Origin: Treponema sp.
Lineage (GTDB): Bacteria; Spirochaetota; Spirochaetia; Treponematales; Treponemataceae
Length of the DNA: 64,000 nucleotides
Direction: 5' to 3'
NCBI GenBank assembly: GCA_022510845.1
Contig: JAFLSR010000005.1
Span: 27,756-91,755 of the forward strand
Part shown: piece by piece, positions 33,927-40,813 of the stretch
Position numbering within the stretch: position 1 is the stretch's first letter
Layout: every line of letters starts with the position of its first letter
Made by a program: the position numbers and the translations under genes
The notes under the pieces: generated by a model
What the model saw: the letters and a program-made list of their open reading frames with translations, nothing else
What the model was told of the DNA's origin: nothing
The model's database searches: none

Positions 33927-34346
33927 ATGTCATTTCTTTCGTTCTTGGATGTTGCTGGCAGTGCTCCTTCATCGACAGGAAGTTTTTTGTCCTTGATTAC
34001 CACTGTCGTTATGATGATTGCGATTTTTTATTTTTTCCTGATTCGCCCTCAAAGCAAACGACAAAAGGAAACCGAAAAGATGCTCGCCGCGCTCAAAAAA
34101 GGCGACAAGGTTGTTACGATTGGCGGAATCCACGGAACAATAACTTCGGTAAAAGAAAACACAATCGTGCTGAAAGTTGACGACAATACAAAAATCGAAT
34201 TCAATCGCACTGCAATCGCCAGCGTCGAAAAATCTGAAGCCTCCTCCGAGAAAAAAATCGAAGAAAGTTCTGCGGAAGAAGTGGCCGAAGAAGTCAAATC
34301 CGAAAAAAAGCCCGCCGGCAGGTCACGCGCGAAAAAAGAAAAATAA
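33927..34346 (+). CDS. yajC: Preprotein translocase subunit YajC
   Basis: A 139-residue accessory subunit of the SecDF complex. One membrane span lies near residues 19-38 (FLSLITTVVMMIAIFYFFLI). RPQSKRQKETEKMLAALKKG and DKVVTIGGIHGTITSVKENT are diagnostic. The C-terminal 40 residues are an added Lys/Glu/Ser-rich tail. The order yajC-secD-secF is the classic arrangement. The leader shares its tRNA-Val promoter region and a short GCGACTTTTCGCTTCGC stem at 33884. Confidence 0.93.
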   Translation: MSFLSFLDVAGSAPSSTGSFLSLITTVVMMIAIFYFFLIRPQSKRQKETEKMLAALKKGDKVVTIGGIHGTITSVKENTIVLKVDDNTKIEFNRTAIASVEKSEASSEKKIEESSAEEVAEEVKSEKKPAGRSRAKKEK

Positions 34347-34359
34347 TTTGGAGAAATAA

Positions 34360-36144
34360 ATGGAAAAGGGAAACAAAGGATGGCGATTTGTCATCCTCCT
34401 TGTCGTTTTGGCTTTGTGCCTGGCCTTTTTGCGCCCCACAATCGCTTGGTATTTTAAGACGGATGCAGATGCCCAGCGTCTCGCGCTTATGTCTCTTGAA
34501 AAAATCAAAGAATATTCGATGGAACAGGCTTCCAAGGATGTGAAATCTTTGGAGCAAGTCGCCGTCGCGAATCCTGACGCGGAGCCGGGCGAAAACTACG
34601 CTTGGCTTGTGAAGCAGACCAAAAAGAACTACAAGGCTTTCAAAAAGCCTGTTCCAGAAAAAATTACGCTCGGCGTTATTTTGAACTCGTTCAGCCTTGG
34701 CAGGAACGCTAACACGGACGATGAAAAGCGCGACGTGGCTTTTTCCATTCATCAGCAGCTTTTGGATTTGTTCCAGGAGCACTACCGCGAACAGATTTTG
34801 GCAGACAAAAAGAATTACGTCAATTCGGTGAAACTCGGCCTTGACCTTTCGGGCGGAATCAATATCATTGTTCGCGCGGATTTGGAAGAGGCTTTGCGCT
34901 TGCAGGGAGACGCTGCTTTGGTGGGCGGCGAAGCGGAATTCAAAGCGCGCGCCATGGCGCAGGCGGTGGAAACATTGCAAAGCCGCATCGACCGCTTTGG
35001 TTTGAGCAATCCGGTTATCCGTCAGCAGGGCGAGGACAGAATCTACATCGAAATCCCGGGCGCGGAGCAGAGCAGCGCAATCAATACAATCGTAATGGGA
35101 AAGGGCGTTCTCAATTTCCGCTTGGTAGATGATGATGCCACAAATCAATTCCTTTCATATTACTATTCAAATCCAGGCGACACTTTCAACGAGGACGGCT
35201 CGCTCAAAGACCCTTCGATTGTCGGCGATGACGTTGAGATTTTGGGATATTATACGAAAGACAGTTACGGCCTTGACGAATTCGTTCAGTATATGGCTCT
35301 CAAAAAAGAAGTCGCGTTGGACGGACGCTATGTCAAGAGTGCCGAGGTTTCGCGCGACCAAATGGGTCAGACTGGCGTGGACTTCACGCTTGACATGGAA
35401 GGCGCGGAGATTTTTGCGGATTTCACCGGCGCGCATGTGGGCGAACGCCTCGCGGTGGTGAGTGACAACAAAGTGAAAAGCGCTGCCACGATTCGCACGA
35501 AAATCGCTGGCGGGCGCGTCCGCATTGATGGATTTGGTTTGGAAGAAGCGCAGAATTTGCAGAAGGTCTTGCAGACGGCTTGGCTTGAAGTTCCGCTCAC
35601 CATCGAAAGCCAGCAAGTCATCGGCGCGGAATTGGGTGAACAGACAATCCGCAACGGTCTCACCGCGCTTGCCGTGGGCTTGATTGCGATTTTCATCTTC
35701 ATGCTTGTGTTCTACAAAGGCGCGGGCTTCAACGCGATTGTGGCGCAGATTTTGAATATGTACATTTTGTTCGCGGTGCTTTCCGCGTTCAATTTGACGC
35801 TCACGCTTTCGAGCATCGCGGGAATGATTCTCACTGTGGGAATGGCGGTGGACGCGAACGTGATTATTTTCGAACGAATAAAGGAAGAACTGCGGGCAGG
35901 AAAAAATCGCGCGAACGCAATCAGCGCGGGCTTTGAAGGCGCGTTTTGGGCGATTATGGACTCGAACATAACGACGTTCATCGCGGCACTTTTCTTGAGC
36001 CAACTTGGAACCGGTTCAATTCAGGGCTTCGCGGTAAGCCTTGCGATTGGCGTGGCTTCGTCTGTATTCACCGCGCTGTTCGTCAGCCGCCTGATTTTCG
36101 ATGTGGGCACAGAAGCGTTCGGTTCGAAGCGCGTTATCATATAA
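34360..36144 (+). CDS. secD: Protein-export membrane protein SecD
   Basis: A 594-residue proton-driven subunit that helps pull proteins across the inner membrane. TM1 is near residues 8-26. The large periplasmic region has SVKLGLDLSGGINIIVRADL and LQSRIDRFGLSNPVIRQQGE, with IYIEIPGAEQ following. The C-terminal five-span RND-like part has GLIAIFIFMLVFYKGAGFNA and MILTVGMAVDANVIIFERIK, the relay Asp motif. GGAG precedes the ATG; the gap to yajC is 13 bp. It is longer than minimal SecD because of about 100 extra residues before the SGG motif. Confidence 0.95.
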   Translation: MEKGNKGWRFVILLVVLALCLAFLRPTIAWYFKTDADAQRLALMSLEKIKEYSMEQASKDVKSLEQVAVANPDAEPGENYAWLVKQTKKNYKAFKKPVPEKITLGVILNSFSLGRNANTDDEKRDVAFSIHQQLLDLFQEHYREQILADKKNYVNSVKLGLDLSGGINIIVRADLEEALRLQGDAALVGGEAEFKARAMAQAVETLQSRIDRFGLSNPVIRQQGEDRIYIEIPGAEQSSAINTIVMGKGVLNFRLVDDDATNQFLSYYYSNPGDTFNEDGSLKDPSIVGDDVEILGYYTKDSYGLDEFVQYMALKKEVALDGRYVKSAEVSRDQMGQTGVDFTLDMEGAEIFADFTGAHVGERLAVVSDNKVKSAATIRTKIAGGRVRIDGFGLEEAQNLQKVLQTAWLEVPLTIESQQVIGAELGEQTIRNGLTALAVGLIAIFIFMLVFYKGAGFNAIVAQILNMYILFAVLSAFNLTLTLSSIAGMILTVGMAVDANVIIFERIKEELRAGKNRANAISAGFEGAFWAIMDSNITTFIAALFLSQLGTGSIQGFAVSLAIGVASSVFTALFVSRLIFDVGTEAFGSKRVII

Positions 36145-36157
36145 GCTGGAGGAAGCA

Positions 36158-37078
36158 ATGAAAGACCGAATAAATTTTAGCAAAGCGTTTTTGCCCTGCG
36201 CGATAATTTCGATTGTTTTGATTGCCTGCGGAATTTTCGGACTGTTTTTCCGCGGAATAAATTTGGGAATTGATTTTAAGCCCGGAATGATTGAGGAAGT
36301 GGAAATCGCGAACGCCGCAGGAATCGAAGAAGTGCGCGACGCGCTTTCGTCATTTGGCGGCGTGAGTGTAAAAAAAATCGGCGGCGAAGATTCCACATTC
36401 TATCAAATTCGCGCAGGAATTTCCGAGAACGATTCGGAAATGACGGACGCTCTCATCGCGAAGTACGGCGCGGCGAATGTTTCCGTGCAGAAAACGGACT
36501 TCATTGGTTCGAGTATGTCGTCTTCGCTTGTGCGCAATTCGATTTTCCTCCTTTTGGGCACGATGGTTTTGATTTGGCTTTATGCCACGGTTCGTTTTCA
36601 CTGGGACTTCGCGCTCGGCGCAATCATCGCTTTGATTCACGACATTTGCATAATGTTCTCATTCATAGTTTGGTCGCAACTTGAATTTGGAACGACGGTG
36701 CTCGCGGCGGTTTTGACAATCGTCGGATATTCGATAAACGCCACCGTGGTCATCTTGGACAGGGTGCGCTACAATTTGCCGCTTTTGGAAGTGAAAAAGT
36801 TTAGCGAGATTTTGGATCAGTCTTTGACGGACACGCTCACGCGCTCAATCATCACGACAGTAACGACTTTTTTTGCTGTGCTCGCATTGTATGTTTTTAC
36901 GACTGGCAGCATAAAAGATTTCGCGCTTGCGATGATGGTGGGACTTTTGAGCGGCTTCTATTCTTCGATTTTCATTTCAAGTGGATTCATCAATTTGACG
37001 CGGCGAAATTGGAGGCCTGAATTCGGTTTTCACCATGCGCTTCCGAAAAAGACCGCATCGAATGTTGTGGTCGGTTAA
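36158..37078 (+). CDS. secF: Protein-export membrane protein SecF
   Basis: A 306-residue partner of SecD. TM1 is near residues 10-33, then FFRGINLGIDFKPGMIEEVE, the SecF equivalent of the SecD GG motif. The C-terminal spans include VLTIVGYSINATVVILDRVR and SLTDTLTRSIITTVTTFFAV, both strong SecF features. Start 36158 has CTGGAGGA 5-7 bp upstream. An earlier frame opening inside secD is rejected. It ends 1 bp before the ispH reading frame. Confidence 0.95.
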   Translation: MKDRINFSKAFLPCAIISIVLIACGIFGLFFRGINLGIDFKPGMIEEVEIANAAGIEEVRDALSSFGGVSVKKIGGEDSTFYQIRAGISENDSEMTDALIAKYGAANVSVQKTDFIGSSMSSSLVRNSIFLLLGTMVLIWLYATVRFHWDFALGAIIALIHDICIMFSFIVWSQLEFGTTVLAAVLTIVGYSINATVVILDRVRYNLPLLEVKKFSEILDQSLTDTLTRSIITTVTTFFAVLALYVFTTGSIKDFALAMMVGLLSGFYSSIFISSGFINLTRRNWRPEFGFHHALPKKTASNVVVG

Positions 37079-38005
37079 TTGGACGCTTCGGCTTCGGACA
37101 GAAAAAAAATTGCGCCGCGCGTGATTCGTTCTGCGGTGATGGGATTTTGTTTCGGCGTGCGGCTTGCGGTGAACGCGGCAGAGTCCGCGCTCGAACAGAA
37201 TTCTTCCGGCAAGAAAATCTTTTCCCTCGGTCCGCTTATCCACAATGAGACCGTCTTGAAAAATCTTTCCGAGCGCGGTCTCAAAATCCTCGAAGAAAAT
37301 CAAATTGACTTGCTCGATGAAAACTGTGTCGTGCTTTTGCGCGCCCACGGAGTGCCTCCGAATGTCTTGCAAAAAATCAAGGCGCAGGGCGCGGATGTCA
37401 TCGACTCCACTTGCCCGCGAGTTGCGACGAGCATTCTTCGCGCCGAAGAATTTTCCAAAAAAGGCGGATGCGTGATTTTGGCAGGAGATGCGGGGCATGG
37501 TGAAGTGCGTGCTGTGCAAGGAAGCGCGGAGCAGGGCGGCGGAAAATTCGTGCTTGTGCAAAACGCTGCCGAAGCGGAAAAGGCTTCCGATTTTTTTGAA
37601 GGGCGTTCTTGTGAAAAATCGGTGCTTTTGTGTCAGACCACTTTTTCTCCGGACGAGTTCAAAAAAATCGCGGATGTACTGCTTTCAAAAATACCCGATT
37701 TGCAAGTGCTCGATACGATTTGCCCTGCGACACAAAGCCGCCAAAAAGCGTTGCGCGATTTGGCAAAAAAATCGGATGCGATAATTGTCGTGGGCGGAAA
37801 AAAATCCGCGAATTCAAGACGGCTTTTTGAACTTGCCCGCGCACTTTGTGAAAAAAGTTTTTTTGTGGAAAATGCGCAGGATGTGGCGCGGCTTTTGCAG
37901 GAAGGCTCGCTTTGCGGTGTGGAGAACGTGGGCATTACGGCAGGCGCGAGCACTCCGGATTTTTTGATTGAAGAAGTTGAACGCGCAATACAGGCGCAGT
38001 GCTGA
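37079..38005 (+). CDS. ispH: 4-hydroxy-3-methylbut-2-enyl diphosphate reductase IspH
   Basis: A 308-residue iron-sulfur enzyme catalysing the last step of the MEP isoprenoid pathway. The three cluster cysteines are in VMGFCFGVRLAVNAAE, VIDSTCPRVATSILRAEEF and LDTICPATQSRQKALRDLAK. The substrate-binding SGG-type residues lie near KKSANSRRLFELAR and ITAGASTPDFLIEEV. The start is uncertain. TTG at 37079 directly abuts the secF stop and gives 20 residues before GFC; GTG at 37121 or ATG at 37139 are alternatives. No Shine-Dalgarno helps, so coupling to secF is assumed. Confidence 0.92.
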   Translation: MDASASDRKKIAPRVIRSAVMGFCFGVRLAVNAAESALEQNSSGKKIFSLGPLIHNETVLKNLSERGLKILEENQIDLLDENCVVLLRAHGVPPNVLQKIKAQGADVIDSTCPRVATSILRAEEFSKKGGCVILAGDAGHGEVRAVQGSAEQGGGKFVLVQNAAEAEKASDFFEGRSCEKSVLLCQTTFSPDEFKKIADVLLSKIPDLQVLDTICPATQSRQKALRDLAKKSDAIIVVGGKKSANSRRLFELARALCEKSFFVENAQDVARLLQEGSLCGVENVGITAGASTPDFLIEEVERAIQAQC

Positions 38006-38123
38006 ATTCAGAGTTGAATGAACAAAGTCTGATTTGCATCGCAAAATTTCAATTTGCTGGCAAGTTTTCGCTTTGTCTTTCTTTTGCAAAATCTCGCGCA
38101 GTTGATTTTAGTCTTGGGAAAAT

Positions 38124-38717
38124 TTAAGGAAGGTGTTCGATTTGCGAGATGAAATTCGCAAGTTGCGCCTTTGTAAAAAGCAATGTCGCATTTCCCGAAT
38201 TTGCGAGTGCTTTTGAGGATTCTTTTTCGGATTGCGCGCTTTGTATGGAAATCGAAAAGTAGGGCGATTTTTTTACGAACGCATAGCCGAACATCGCGTT
38301 TGCCTTATGTGAAATTTGCGTCATATTTTTGCGAGAAGTTCCCCATTCGATTTGCGTGGAAAATTTTCCGTACTTCGCCAGTGATTTTTTGTTTTTGTTG
38401 GAGAGTTTTTTGTTTTCAAAATCTGAATTGTACGAAGCGGCGGCCGACTTTAGCGCGAGAAGCGCGTCATTGGAAAGATGCAAATTGAAATAGCGTGTAT
38501 TTGAAAAAAATTGCGCGACGCAAATTTCTTTTTGAGAATTGGCTTCGTCCGATTTGAAGATTTGCAGTTCGCGGATTTTTTCTCCGTCAAAAAAACGAGC
38601 CGTGCGGTTTTCTTGCTCGGCCCGTTCGTGCGAAAAATCCTGCGCCAGCAAAATGCTTTCGAAAAAAAACGCCGCGGCGAATGCCATAAGAATGCAAAGC
38701 GGCTTGTTTTTTTTCAT
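38124..38717 (-). CDS. Secreted protein of unknown function (paralogue of its upstream neighbour)
   Basis: A 197-residue protein. The signal peptide is MKKNKPLCILMAFAAAFFFE and then SILLAQ. SYNSDFENKKLSNKNKKSLA and ATLLFTKAQLANFISQI line up with DFDNKKLDKNAKKK and YYFTKAQAKTLATFL in the next protein upstream, so the two form a tandem paralogous pair. No known domain is recognised. Start 38717 gives the signal peptide; no good ribosome site is seen, and the gene lies 16 bp after its neighbour's stop. Confidence 0.75.
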   Translation of the reverse strand: MKKNKPLCILMAFAAAFFFESILLAQDFSHERAEQENRTARFFDGEKIRELQIFKSDEANSQKEICVAQFFSNTRYFNLHLSNDALLALKSAAASYNSDFENKKLSNKNKKSLAKYGKFSTQIEWGTSRKNMTQISHKANAMFGYAFVKKSPYFSISIQSAQSEKESSKALANSGNATLLFTKAQLANFISQIEHLP

Positions 38718-38733
38718 ACAAAAACTATTCAAG

Positions 38734-39588
38734 TTAGTCGCCGTTCGCCGCGCCGGAATTGTCGTAGGAATCAAAATCGTCTTCGGAAACTTCGTCATAA
38801 CTTGTTTCTTTCCGCAAAGATTCTATGTTGCTGTCGCTGAGAAAGGTTGCCAAAGTTTTTGCCTGCGCCTTCGTAAAGTAGTAGCGTTGCGGAATTGTTT
38901 TATCCGCGTTGGAATCGTCATTGCTGCGGTGCACGTATTTTATGTCCTTGGCTTTTTTTGCGTAAATCATAAAGTACGGATTTCCGTTTATGAATTCATA
39001 TCCAAAAGTAACTATCGGGCGAGCCGCGTGGTTCAAATTTGCCAGCGCGATTCCGTATTCTTCGTAAGCCTCCGCCGTTCCGTAAACGCTTTCGGTGTCC
39101 TTTTTCTTGGCGTTCTTGTCGAGTTTTTTGTTGTCAAAATCCGAAAGATATTGTTCCACGGCGGAAACGAGGACGCTCCTTGCTTGTTGTGCGAACTGCA
39201 CCGCATACGCCGAAGTATCGTAATAGCAATAGAAGCCTCCGATGTCCGTGCCCGCCCTGTGAATGAGAGAGCCGTTTTTTTTGAGGTGAAGTTTTCCCAC
39301 CGAAGATTTTGCGAAAACCGAAAACGGCGCGATTTGCTGAAAGCGGTTCAAGCCGAAAAGTTTTTGCCCGAAACTGCGGTCGTTTTGTGGGCGCAGTTTT
39401 TCTTTGTCGTAAGGGTCGTCGGAAACGGCTTTCTTGGCGTTTGTTTTTTCTTTGTCAACAGGAATGACAGTTTCGACTTCATCGTAGGAGTCGGGCATTT
39501 CTGAGGCATTGGCAGCACGCCGTTTGGCGCAAGCGGGCGCAATGCAAATCGCCGCCAGCGCGAGTATAGGAATTATTTTTTTCATCAT
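38734..39588 (-). CDS. Lipoprotein of unknown function (paralogue of its downstream neighbour)
   Basis: A 284-residue lipoprotein. The signal MMKKIIPILALAAICIAPAC ends in a plausible lipobox (APAC). An acidic linker follows (about residues 30-60), then a domain shared with the next protein: SFGQKLFGLNRFQQIAPFSV, LSDFDNKKLDKNAKKK, ARPIVTFGYEFINGNPYFMI and QRYYFTKAQAKTLATFLSDS. Its C-terminus is acidic (DEVSEDDFDSYDN). GGAGAA precedes ATG 39588; the next ATG, 39585, is equally possible. The function is unknown. Confidence 0.78.
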   Translation of the reverse strand: MMKKIIPILALAAICIAPACAKRRAANASEMPDSYDEVETVIPVDKEKTNAKKAVSDDPYDKEKLRPQNDRSFGQKLFGLNRFQQIAPFSVFAKSSVGKLHLKKNGSLIHRAGTDIGGFYCYYDTSAYAVQFAQQARSVLVSAVEQYLSDFDNKKLDKNAKKKDTESVYGTAEAYEEYGIALANLNHAARPIVTFGYEFINGNPYFMIYAKKAKDIKYVHRSNDDSNADKTIPQRYYFTKAQAKTLATFLSDSNIESLRKETSYDEVSEDDFDSYDNSGAANGD

Positions 39589-39716
39589 TTTCTCCATTGT
39601 TTAAAATAACTTTATTTGTTAAACATTTTCCGATTCAGAAAGGTTACAGCCGCTGGCGTGTCGCGATGTGCGACGCGCTTTTGGAAGTTTGTGGAATATG
39701 AAACGGCGGAATGAAA

Positions 39717-40103
39717 TCAATTCTCCGGGATTTTTTCCGCCGTGCGGTTTTCCATAAATCTTTTGATGCCTTCTACCACATCGGCATCTATATCGTGCTC
39801 AACGCGACAGGCGTTTGCTTCGGCTTGGTCGTGCGGAATGCCCGTGATTTCCATGAGGAATTCGGTCAAAAGCCGATGGCGGCTGTAAATGCCGTTCGCC
39901 TTTTCAAATCCTTTTTCTGTAAGTTCGATTCGGTTGTGCAATCCGAATTTTATGTAGCCATCGCGTTCGAGAATCGACATTGCGCGGCTCACGCTCGGCT
40001 TGGAAAATCCCATGTAGTTTGCGACATCAACTGAAAGCACAAATTTGTTTTTTTCTCTTAGAATCAAAATCGCTTCAAGGTAATCTTCGCCGGACTTGTA
40101 CAT
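39717..40103 (-). CDS. DtxR/MntR-family metal-dependent transcriptional regulator
   Basis: A 128-residue regulator. The winged helix is at residues 5-60 (SGEDYLEAILILREKNKFVL; VDVANYMGFSKPSVSRAMSI) and the metal-binding/dimerisation part is HRLLTEFLMEITGIPHDQAE followed by CRVEHDIDADVVEGIKRFM. HxxE and ExxCxxEH-like ligands are recognisable. It lacks the SH3-like C-terminal domain, as in MntR. It probably senses Mn or Fe, but no transporter gene lies beside it here. AGGAAGG lies before the ATG at 40103, and a long hairpin-rich leader precedes it. Confidence 0.9.
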   Translation of the reverse strand: MYKSGEDYLEAILILREKNKFVLSVDVANYMGFSKPSVSRAMSILERDGYIKFGLHNRIELTEKGFEKANGIYSRHRLLTEFLMEITGIPHDQAEANACRVEHDIDADVVEGIKRFMENRTAEKIPEN

Positions 40104-40117
40104 AAAACCTTCCTATA

Positions 40118-40220
40118 TTTCCAACAATGAAAAAAGTATCAAGTTTTTTCATTGTTGGAAACGCCGTTTTGCAACGAAGTGAGAAACGGCAATAAATACA
40201 CGAGTTTCGAAAAAACTCGT
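40118..40220 (-). repeat. Three-hairpin element in the leader of the DtxR/MntR-type gene
   Basis: Read on the minus strand: stem a ACGAGTTT/AAACTCGT (40200-40220); a TGTATTTATT linker; stem b with arms 40183-40190 and 40163-40170 and loop TCACTTCGTTGC; stem c, 18 bp and perfect, arms 40144-40161 and 40118-40135. It ends 14 bp before the start codon, in sense orientation. Confidence 0.78.
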
Positions 40221-40222
40221 TA

Positions 40223-40392
40223 TTAAAAACAGCAACGCAATTCTAGTTGCTGTTTTTAAATGTTCCTACAAATTAAGCACCGCAGGAAACTTCAGTTTTC
40301 GAGGATGCTTAATTCGCCCGCGTTAAGCAACTTGTTGCGGTATGCGGGCAATAAATACACGAGTTTTGAAAATATCAAAAACTTCGTTTTAT
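40223..40392 (-). repeat. Second, diverged unit of the hairpin element in tandem
   Basis: AATAAATACACGAGTTT at 40191-40207 is repeated exactly at 40350-40366, a 159-bp period. Between the copies lie a 14-bp perfect stem (40223-40236/40246-40259), a 9-bp stem AATTAAGCA/TGCTTAATT (40271-40279/40306-40314) and GCCCGC/GCGGGC (40316-40321/40344-40349) with an inner GCAAC/GTTGC. The order of stems mirrors the first unit with almost no shared stem sequence. Confidence 0.6.
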
Positions 40393-40600
40393 TCCGCTTG
40401 CACGAACTTTCATAAACTGAATTTCGCGCACAATTTTTTTAAATTTGAACTCAAAGTATACCGCATTTTTCGTTAAAAATCAACTCAAAATTGCCGACAA
40501 TTTCTATACAGGCTTGCGATTTGCATCGCACAAATTTCGACATGGGCGAATTTCAGTTTTCAATTTTGAGAAATTGTATGGCTCGATTTTTGGGGGAATC

Positions 40601-40813
40601 ATGGCTGAAAACACATTGCGGACTTTCATTTACAAAATCGGCGACATCGAGGCCGATTCGAAAATCAAAATGATTTTGGGAGAAGGTTGGCGGCTTTCCA
40701 CCGTCACTCCGAACGGCAAGGTTCGAATCGCGACTTTCGATCGGGATTATATTGCCGCGAACTCTTGCGGGAAAATTAAAAATGTAGTACAATATGCGAA
40801 TGCAGGATTCTGA
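40601..40813 (+). CDS. Possible small protein ahead of the LRR gene
   Basis: A 70-residue frame (ENTLRTFIYKIGDIEADSKI; GEGWRLSTVTPNGKVRIATF) from ATG 40601 with GGGGGAA just upstream. The composition is protein-like, but no family is recognised. It overlaps the LRR gene start and the promoter boxes proposed for that gene at 40765-40793. Either the small gene is real and the promoter is internal to it, or it is a chance frame. Confidence 0.4.
   Translation: MAENTLRTFIYKIGDIEADSKIKMILGEGWRLSTVTPNGKVRIATFDRDYIAANSCGKIKNVVQYANAGF
40765..40793 (+). promoter_or_regulatory. Predicted leaderless promoter of the LRR protein gene
   Basis: TTGCGG (40765-40770), 17-bp spacer, TACAAT (40788-40793), then 6 nt to ATG 40800. 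This favours 40800 over the in-frame ATG at 40794, which directly abuts the -10. Confidence 0.55.

Larger units (their letters stand above)
40104..40600. other. Hairpin-dense intergenic region
   Basis: Besides the two tandem hairpin units (40118-40392), 40393-40600 shows no recognisable gene or signal. The short frame that opens at 40445 has no ribosome site and no protein-like pattern. Confidence 0.5.
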
